Source of the DNA: an uncultured Treponema sp.
GTDB taxonomy: Bacteria > Spirochaetota > Spirochaetia > Treponematales > Treponemataceae
Length of the DNA stretch: 21,070 bases
Assembly: GCA_905372235.1 (NCBI GenBank)
Contig: CAJPOF010000042.1
Coordinates: forward strand, 1 to 21,070
Direction of reading: 5' to 3'
Part shown: piece by piece, positions 16,228 through 21,070 of the stretch
Numbering within the stretch: position 1 is the stretch's first letter
Layout: every line of letters begins with the position of its first letter
The notes under the pieces: generated by a model
The model's database searches: none
What the model saw: only the letters and a program-made list of their open reading frames with translations
What the model was told of the DNA's origin: nothing
Made by a program: the position numbers and the translations under genes

Positions 16228-16911
16228 TTAGTTGTTGCTTTCAAGCATAAGGGTTTTGATGTGGCTTGCGATTTCCTCGTTCTGACCGTCAATGGATTCA
16301 GCCTGCTCAAGATATTTTTTTGCGTCATTGAAAAGCCCAAGTTTGTAGTAAACATAGCCAAGAGAATCCAAGCACGCCGCAGATTTTGGAGCAAATTCAA
16401 CAGCCTTCTTGCAGCACGAAAGAGCCTTTGTCAAATCTTTTTCCTGGCAGGCAAGAATGTAGCCCATTCCGTTTAGAGCGGTAACGTTGTCGGGGTCTAT
16501 GCTAAGCGATTTTGAATAAAGGATTTCGCACGCCTCAAACTCCTTGTTCTCCCATGCGATGAAAGCCATTGCGGCGCAGACCTCAGCGGTCTTGTACCCT
16601 GTGTCCACAAGTTTTTCAAGCTCAAAATTTGCAAGCCTCTTTCGTCCCGTAACCGCATAGATTATTGCAAGAAGAAACCTGCACTGCCTTATACGCTCTT
16701 GATTTTTTCCGGACGTTACAACCTGCTCAAGATACAAAAGAGCGTCCTCGTAACGTTTGAGCTTAGTGTAGCAAAGTCCAAGGTAATATGAAATATCTTC
16801 CGCATCCGCCCCGGAATCGGATGGAAGCGAAAGGAAAAACGAGAGCGCATCGGAATACATTCTGCTGTTGTAAAATCCTATTCCCTGCGAAATTATGTTT
16901 GTGTCCGACAT
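16228..16911 (-). CDS. TPR-repeat protein
   Basis: The 227 residues are almost entirely tetratricopeptide repeats, about five to six units: for example AEDISYYLGLCYTKLKRYEDALLYLE, DNVTALNGMGYILACQ and SAACLDSLGYVYYKLGLFNDAKKYLEQAE regions. There is no signal peptide, so it is predicted cytoplasmic; TPR arrays act as docking surfaces. I chose ATG 16911 because GGGTGG lies just upstream and a start at 16953 would place a palindrome-encoded leader (PNRVWIRTG) on the protein. It lies between surE and the TPR/NHL/VWA gene and probably shares their transcript; an inverted repeat separates it from surE. Confidence 0.87.
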   Translation of the reverse strand: MSDTNIISQGIGFYNSRMYSDALSFFLSLPSDSGADAEDISYYLGLCYTKLKRYEDALLYLEQVVTSGKNQERIRQCRFLLAIIYAVTGRKRLANFELEKLVDTGYKTAEVCAAMAFIAWENKEFEACEILYSKSLSIDPDNVTALNGMGYILACQEKDLTKALSCCKKAVEFAPKSAACLDSLGYVYYKLGLFNDAKKYLEQAESIDGQNEEIASHIKTLMLESNN

Positions 16912-16921
16912 TTTCCCACCC

Positions 16922-16946
16922 GTCCGAATCCAAACACGATTCGGAC
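16922..16946 (-). repeat. Intercistronic 9-bp inverted repeat before the TPR gene
   Basis: GTCCGAATC (16922-16930) and GATTCGGAC (16938-16946) are perfect arms around a 7-base loop. On the minus-strand RNA the hairpin forms between the surE stop and the TPR gene's GGGTGG ribosome-binding region. It is not followed by a U-run, so it is more likely an RNA-processing, stability or translation element than a terminator. Confidence 0.6.
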
Positions 16947-16954
16947 CACTCATT

Positions 16955-17698
16955 CTATAATGAAAAATCGATACCGTCTACCTTGCATGCCCACGGTTCG
17001 GCGTGTATGCACGAAATCGCTATGTACCCTCGCTCGGAAAGTCCGTTGTCGGAATCCTCCGAAAAACTATGCAGAAGGTTTCCGCCCACACCCTGAAGTA
17101 CATATTCGTCTCCGTCCTTACTTACCGAAAGCCTTGAGTCATACTTCCTAGTCGAAAGAACATCGGTCAGTACTGCGCCCTTGTATTTTGAAAGAGAAAG
17201 GGCGTTCACGTTCACGAAAGTAGATTTTTCCCCTGCATCCGAAAGAGAGACGAGTTTTTCGATGTTCCTTGCGACAAAATCCGCCATGACATCGAAACGG
17301 TCTATTTTTCCCGAAACAGCTTCAAGGCTTACGGCAACGGCAGGAACTCCGCAAAGAACCGCTTCCCTTGCAGCCCCGCACGTCCCGGAATACACCACGT
17401 CCGTTCCCAGATTTGCGCCATGGTTTATCCCCGATATTACAGCATCTATTTTTTCAGGAAGAAAATCGCTTTTTATTGCCACGGCAGAACAATCGGCAGG
17501 CTTTCCGGAACACGCCCACACGTCTTTTCTTACGCATCTTAGCCTGAGAGGCTCGTATATGGTGATTCCGTGCGAGATTGCAGAACGGTTTCCGTCCGGA
17601 GCTATGACAAATACTCTGTGTTCCCTGGAAAGGCGTTCGGAAAGAACTTTAAGCCCTTCCGCTTCGAATCCGTCATCGTTCGTAACAAGAAAAGTCAT
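16955..17698 (-). CDS. surE: 5'/3'-nucleotidase SurE
   Basis: SurE is a divalent-metal phosphatase that hydrolyses nucleoside 5'- and 3'-monophosphates and can act as an exopolyphosphatase. The 247 residues carry the full signature: TNDDG with metal ligands D8 and D9, APDGNRSA with S39, SGKPADC (64-70) and SGINHGANLG with N92, matching the metal and substrate residues known for the T. maritima enzyme. Length is normal. ATG 17698 overlaps the stop of the upstream kinase gene by 4 bases, so the two are translationally coupled. SurE is cytoplasmic. Together with the nucleoside phosphorylase at 1072 it points to nucleotide salvage, though the two genes are in different units. Confidence 0.97.
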   Translation of the reverse strand: MTFLVTNDDGFEAEGLKVLSERLSREHRVFVIAPDGNRSAISHGITIYEPLRLRCVRKDVWACSGKPADCSAVAIKSDFLPEKIDAVISGINHGANLGTDVVYSGTCGAAREAVLCGVPAVAVSLEAVSGKIDRFDVMADFVARNIEKLVSLSDAGEKSTFVNVNALSLSKYKGAVLTDVLSTRKYDSRLSVSKDGDEYVLQGVGGNLLHSFSEDSDNGLSERGYIAISCIHAEPWACKVDGIDFSL

Positions 17699-18885
17699 CT
17701 TTCCAAAGCCTTAACTATGCGCGCTCCGTCAGCCGTATGCACCTCGTGGCACGACGGATGAAAGCCGAATATATGCTCATATTCTGAAAGTTTTTCCATG
17801 AATTTAGGGACATCGGAATCTCTAAGGACTGTGTATATGCAACGACCGAAACCTTTTCCGGTTATTCGTCCACAGGAAACAGGCTCTCTCATGTTCTCAA
17901 GGTTAGGCTCAATCTCCGCGACACGCTTTAAAACCCAGTCTATCTCGGGACATGAAAGGTCATAGAAATCCCTAAGGCTTTCGTGGCTGTGGTTCACCGT
18001 TCTTGAAAAACGGGAAAAATCGTCCTTTTCAAGAGCCTTCAAGGCATCGAGCACGTCGTGATGCTCCCTCATTATGCAAAGAAGTTTCCTTCTTGTGTCC
18101 TCGCTCACAACGGAAAGTTCCTCGTTCACATCCGTAACATTTTCTATATATTGCCAGCCGCCGAACGCATTGGGCTTTGTCTCCCTCATGTCCCCAAGAA
18201 GAAGGACGTTCTGCGGCTCAAAGAGAGTGGATTCGTCCCAAAGCGAGACACGGGGAACTCTAAGATCGACAAGAAGAATTTTTTTCCCACTGAACGGAAC
18301 GGAAAAATGCGTATAGTTCATCTTTGTGTGGTCGGTAACAATAAGGCTTCCCTTCTTTGAAAAAAGAGCGGAAAAATTGTCGGCCACGTGGTTAGCCTGC
18401 CTGAGGAAAATCTTGTTTCCTCTTTCTATGACCTGAAGAAGACGGGGTATGTCGCAGTCAAGTCGGAAAAGTTCCCTGACACACAAAGAAGCCGCCACCT
18501 TCATAGCGGTTGTTATCCCGAATCCGGCGGACGGGAGCGTGTCCGAATACACGGTGAAATCCATGCCCGACAACTCAAAGCCGCCCGACAAAAAACCGTA
18601 TATTATTGATTTTATGGCGTTTGCCCATTTGTCCTCTTTTTTCAGTTTGAGGGAAGGAATGCTTCCCCTCTTACGCTCGTCAAGTTGCACAAAATAGAAG
18701 CGCAGGGATGAATCTTTCCTCTTTGATACGGAAACGTATACGGGAAGATCGACCGCCATGGAAAGCGTCTTGTCCTTGAAAAACCAAGAATGTTCGCCAA
18801 TAAGATGAAAGCGCCCCGGACAAGTCGTTATGACCTCCGGCTGCGCTCCGTACTCCGCCTCGTGGGCTGACCTTATTTCTTCCAT
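17695..18885 (-). CDS. Galactokinase-like GHMP kinase, divergent
   Basis: GHMP kinases phosphorylate small metabolites with ATP. The 396 residues follow the galactokinase layout from end to end: CPGRFHLIGEH (22-32), a phosphate loop at about 116-131, the catalytic-aspartate region QANHVADNFSALFSKKG (163-179), and GRITGKGFG near the C-terminus. R25, E31, H32 and D169 are kept. GEHTDYN, however, reads GEHSWFF, so the galactose-binding aspartate becomes W34. The GLSSSA loop reads GFGITTA and MDQ reads ADN. A different sugar or metabolite, or reduced activity, is therefore likely. ATG 18885 has AAGGA about 10 bases upstream. It is first in the unit with surE; galactose pathway genes (galT, galE) are not nearby. 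Confidence 0.88.
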   Translation of the reverse strand: MEEIRSAHEAEYGAQPEVITTCPGRFHLIGEHSWFFKDKTLSMAVDLPVYVSVSKRKDSSLRFYFVQLDERKRGSIPSLKLKKEDKWANAIKSIIYGFLSGGFELSGMDFTVYSDTLPSAGFGITTAMKVAASLCVRELFRLDCDIPRLLQVIERGNKIFLRQANHVADNFSALFSKKGSLIVTDHTKMNYTHFSVPFSGKKILLVDLRVPRVSLWDESTLFEPQNVLLLGDMRETKPNAFGGWQYIENVTDVNEELSVVSEDTRRKLLCIMREHHDVLDALKALEKDDFSRFSRTVNHSHESLRDFYDLSCPEIDWVLKRVAEIEPNLENMREPVSCGRITGKGFGRCIYTVLRDSDVPKFMEKLSEYEHIFGFHPSCHEVHTADGARIVKALER

Positions 18886-18909
18886 CGCTAATAAATCCTT
18901 ATCACATAA

Positions 18910-18933
18910 AACTACCGTATTGAAAAAGTAGTT
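18910..18933. repeat. 6-bp dyad in the kinase-lnt divergent region
   Basis: AACTAC (18910-18915) and GTAGTT (18928-18933) are inverted repeats separated by 12 bases. The dyad lies just upstream of the kinase start and directly next to a candidate -35 of the rightward promoter, so it could be an operator. A short dyad like this may also occur by chance. Confidence 0.3.
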
Positions 18934-18934
18934 A

Positions 18935-18962
18935 TTGAGTTTTTTCGTAATGTTTGTATATT
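18935..18962 (+). promoter_or_regulatory. Putative promoter of lnt
   Basis: TTGAGT (18935-18940) is 16 bases from TATATT (18957-18962), or 18 from the overlapping TATTAT (18959-18964). RNA from here would carry a leader of about 150 bases before ATG 19119. A second -10-like TAAAAT (19104-19109) lies 9 bases from the ATG and would instead give a leaderless message. Confidence 0.4.
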
Positions 18963-18964
18963 AT

Positions 18965-19097
18965 TTAGAGGACATCTCGAAAAACTCGCCTCTAACGATT
19001 TGTCTGAGATGCCGCCGAGTATTAACTCTCTGTATCATCGAAAGTTAAAACATCGGATTTTCAAAGCTGCCTTATAAAAACCGGAGTTCTTAGAGGC
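18965..19097 (+). promoter_or_regulatory. Structured leader or repeat element upstream of lnt
   Basis: TTAGAGG (18965-18971) can pair with CCTCTAA (18989-18995). That same segment, as GCCTCTAA (18988-18995), can instead pair with TTAGAGGC (19090-19097), 21 bases before the lnt ATG. CATCTC (18973-18978), in the loop of the first stem, can pair with GAGATG (19006-19011). A 22-codon frame (ATG 19009 to TAA 19077) with no clear ribosome-binding site lies inside. The stretch could be a regulatory leader or a dispersed non-coding element bounded by TTAGAGG; it matches no riboswitch class I know. Confidence 0.35.
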
Positions 19098-19118
19098 TTC
19101 TTATAAAATATTAATTCA

Positions 19119-20981
19119 ATGAGTAGAATTTTACAAGTTTTTTATGTCCTTTTTTCCGCCGCCCTTATCTCACTGGCGATTCCGAACGACATATACGTTT
19201 TCGGCTCTCCTGCCATAGCGTTCGTGTCCCTGATTCCTTTCTACCACCTGCACACAAAACATAAATCGTACATGGATTCGGCGTTGGACTTTGCGCTGCT
19301 TACATTCGCGACGCAACTTTTTTCAAGCTACTGGCTGGGATTTTTCAAGGAATTCGCCTTCGTAACGCTTTTTTTCACCTGCTTCGGAACAGCCTTTCAA
19401 GGATTTGCGGCAGGGCTTTTCCTTTACGTGCCTTACGCAAAGACAATCCGAACAGGAACACTACGAAAAATCGAAAGTCCGCTTTGGTCGTCGTTTGTTC
19501 CAAGAAGGACGCTTTATTTTTCTGCCGTATACGTTTCTTACGAATGGATAAAATCCTGCGGATTTTTAGGCTATCCGTGGGGAACTCTTTCGATGGCGCA
19601 GTTCAACTTCAAAACCCTTATCCAGATTGCCGACATAACAGGAACATACGGAATAACGTTCCTTACAGTCATGGCATCCCCTTTAATCTGGGAGACGGCG
19701 GCGTTCCTTATAAAGAAAAATCCGTTCAAAAAAAAGCGCAAAATTACATTCTTCCTAGCCGGCGCAAGAAAAAATACGGGCTTTTTTCCGCTTGAAAACA
19801 CATGGATTTTGTGGCTTTCGCTTATGGCTCTGTCGCTGGCGTACGGTATATACCAATTCGGGAAAAAACGCCCCGTTCAAAAATACCTGAACACAATAAT
19901 GGTCCAGCAGAACAAAGATCCGTGGAAAGTGGACGACGAAAACGTCACAATACGGCTCTCGCAGGAACTTACGACAAGGGAACTTAAAAACGCCAAAGAA
20001 AACGGAGATAAAGTAGACCTGGTCGTGTGGAGCGAAGGCTGCCTACGATATTCGTTTCCGCTTGCGGTGCAGCACTACGAAAACCACCCGAACGATTTTC
20101 CGCTAAGGGACTTCGTCTTGGATTCCGGAGTGCCTTTCATATTCGGCGGCTCTTTTGTGATAAACGAGTTTCCAAAACAGATAGTAAACGCATCAATTCT
20201 CTACGACGAGAAGGGAAATTTCAGGGGCTATTACGGAAAACTTCATCTTGTGCCGTTCGCCGAGGCAGTCCCGTTCGCCGACTATCCGTGGTTTTCTTCG
20301 TTCCTGAAGAACACGATGGGGCTTTGGACAGGCTGGAATCCCGGACTTCAGTATGTGCTTTTCGACATAAAAGGAAGGCTGCCTGAAAAAACAAGGGAAA
20401 GGATTCTTCCCGAAATGAACCTGATTTCGCTCGCCGAAAGCCTTGAGGAGCAGAAAGAAAAAGAAAGAGAGCCTCCGCTTGTAAGAATATCGACTCCGAT
20501 ATGCTACGACGACGCTTTTCCTGACGTATGCAGCCCGCTTTCAGAATGTGGAAGCGAACTCCTGATGAACCTTACCGACGATTCATGGTCCATGAAAAAA
20601 TGCTCCGAATACCAGCACTTCGTTGTCTCAAGTTTCCGGGCGATTGAACTAAGAACGACTCTCGCAAGGTCCACGAACTCAGGCTATACGGTCGTTGTCT
20701 CGCCCACAGGAAAAGTGATTCAGGATCTTCCTCTTTTCGAGGAGACGGCTGGACTTTTCAAAATTCCTATATATTCCAAAAAACGCACGACTTACGAAAG
20801 GCTTGGAAACTGGCTTCCGCACATCCTTTTTATCATAATACTTTCTGTAACGATAAAGGAATGGATTTTTAGGAACGAGGAGCCTGAAGCACGCTCTCAA
20901 AGAAAGATAAAATTAAAAAGGAAAAAGCGAGAAGTGAGAATGTCCGCTTTATTCTTTGTTCCGATAGGCTATAAAGAATAG
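19119..20981 (+). CDS. lnt: Apolipoprotein N-acyltransferase
   Basis: Lnt transfers an acyl chain from phospholipid to the amino group of the lipidated cysteine, the last step of lipoprotein maturation in the inner membrane. The 620 residues have about six N-terminal membrane segments (1-250), then a carbon-nitrogen-hydrolase domain (about 255-545) and a last membrane segment (about 562-577). The triad is present: E306 in VVWSEG, K374 in YYGKLHLVPFAE and C462 in ICYDDAFP. E. coli Lnt is 512 residues; extra length comes from inserts at about 200-222 and 410-455 and from a basic tail after 580. The common WPET and CYE motifs read WSEG and CYD. There is no Shine-Dalgarno at ATG 19119. The last 113 bases overlap an opposing hydrophobic frame. 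Confidence 0.94.
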   Translation: MSRILQVFYVLFSAALISLAIPNDIYVFGSPAIAFVSLIPFYHLHTKHKSYMDSALDFALLTFATQLFSSYWLGFFKEFAFVTLFFTCFGTAFQGFAAGLFLYVPYAKTIRTGTLRKIESPLWSSFVPRRTLYFSAVYVSYEWIKSCGFLGYPWGTLSMAQFNFKTLIQIADITGTYGITFLTVMASPLIWETAAFLIKKNPFKKKRKITFFLAGARKNTGFFPLENTWILWLSLMALSLAYGIYQFGKKRPVQKYLNTIMVQQNKDPWKVDDENVTIRLSQELTTRELKNAKENGDKVDLVVWSEGCLRYSFPLAVQHYENHPNDFPLRDFVLDSGVPFIFGGSFVINEFPKQIVNASILYDEKGNFRGYYGKLHLVPFAEAVPFADYPWFSSFLKNTMGLWTGWNPGLQYVLFDIKGRLPEKTRERILPEMNLISLAESLEEQKEKEREPPLVRISTPICYDDAFPDVCSPLSECGSELLMNLTDDSWSMKKCSEYQHFVVSSFRAIELRTTLARSTNSGYTVVVSPTGKVIQDLPLFEETAGLFKIPIYSKKRTTYERLGNWLPHILFIIILSVTIKEWIFRNEEPEARSQRKIKLKRKKREVRMSALFFVPIGYKE

Positions 20982-21070
20982 CCGGCCATACAAACATAAA
21001 GCCGGCACCTTGCAGTAAGGTAATCCATAGTAAATAAAACGGATGTTGATACTGCATTGTATATGAAAAT
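20869..21070 (-). CDS. Partial hydrophobic protein, C-terminal end (runs off window)
   Basis: A minus-strand frame is open from the right edge of the window to TAA at 20869-20871, at least 66 residues. It reads like real membrane protein sequence: two hydrophobic stretches (LLWITLLQGAGFMFVWPAIL and SLLAFSFLILSFF) divided by a charged turn (SEQRIKR). An ATG at 21057 exists but the frame stays open beyond it, so the true start is probably outside. It overlaps the last 113 bases of lnt, whose tail there is an unusual basic stretch. No family is recognised. It could also be a truncated remnant. Confidence 0.5.
   Translation of the reverse strand, partial: FSYTMQYQHPFYLLWITLLQGAGFMFVWPAILYSLSEQRIKRTFSLLAFSFLILSFFESVLQAPRS

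Noticed and set aside
16912..16953. TPR protein start at 16953
   Set aside because: The added 14 residues are encoded largely by the intercistronic inverted repeat; ATG 16911 has a better ribosome-binding site.
20981..21006. GCCGGC/GCCGGC hairpin at the lnt stop as a terminator
   Set aside because: The stem is only 6 bases with a 14-base loop and no following T-run, and it lies in the opposing open frame.
1..21070. CRISPR arrays, insertion sequences, tRNA or rRNA genes
   Set aside because: No regularly spaced direct repeats, transposase motifs, tRNA cloverleaf or rRNA signature were seen on either strand.

Overview
The window reads as a dense chromosomal segment of a spirochaete, most likely a gut or oral Treponema. 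Reasons, partly from memory of the genus: many weak or absent Shine-Dalgarno sites, TTG/GTG starts, a loose lipobox, divergent LigA, RecJ and Lnt proteins, and an envelope cassette of a TPR/NHL-propeller/VWA protein, a TPR protein and SurE. Species cannot be settled from sequence alone. I see no rRNA, tRNA, CRISPR array, transposase or phage gene.

Layout. Bases 1-283 are non-coding and full of inverted repeats, some resembling integron attC half-sites. Bases 284-4597 (+) form a tight unit, recO - pyrimidine-nucleoside phosphorylase - recJ, with a 4-base overlap and a 13-base gap. Bases 4692-5669 (+) encode an exported M23 peptidase with its own promoter. Bases 5675-10903 (-) form a five-gene unit read leftward from one promoter: a predicted GHKL-ATPase-like protein, a lipoprotein, trmB, ligA and a small anchored protein. 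Bases 10986-14167 (+) carry a multi-spanning membrane protein overlapping dinB by 4 bases. Bases 14146-18885 (-) form a galactokinase-like GHMP kinase - surE - TPR protein - TPR/NHL/VWA protein unit. Bases 19119-20981 (+) encode Lnt. The right edge probably holds the C-terminal end of a further membrane protein on the minus strand.

How the genes fit. One theme is DNA repair: RecO and RecJ (RecFOR gap repair), LigA (nick sealing) and DinB (translesion synthesis) lie within about 14 kb. Pyrimidine-nucleoside phosphorylase and SurE add nucleoside and nucleotide salvage. The other theme is the envelope: Lnt (lipoprotein N-acylation), the M23 peptidase, two lipoprotein or anchored proteins, a membrane protein with a large extracytoplasmic domain, and the exported TPR/NHL/VWA protein.

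Points most worth a second look: the divergent promoters at 10926-10976 that appear to share one palindromic -35 hexamer; -10 boxes so close to ATGs (recO and the gene at 10986) that leaderless mRNAs are predicted; the orphan GHKL-like ATPase; the degenerate GHMP kinase; the RecJ central insertion; and the lnt leader with alternative pairings. I did not find an obviously new multi-gene system.
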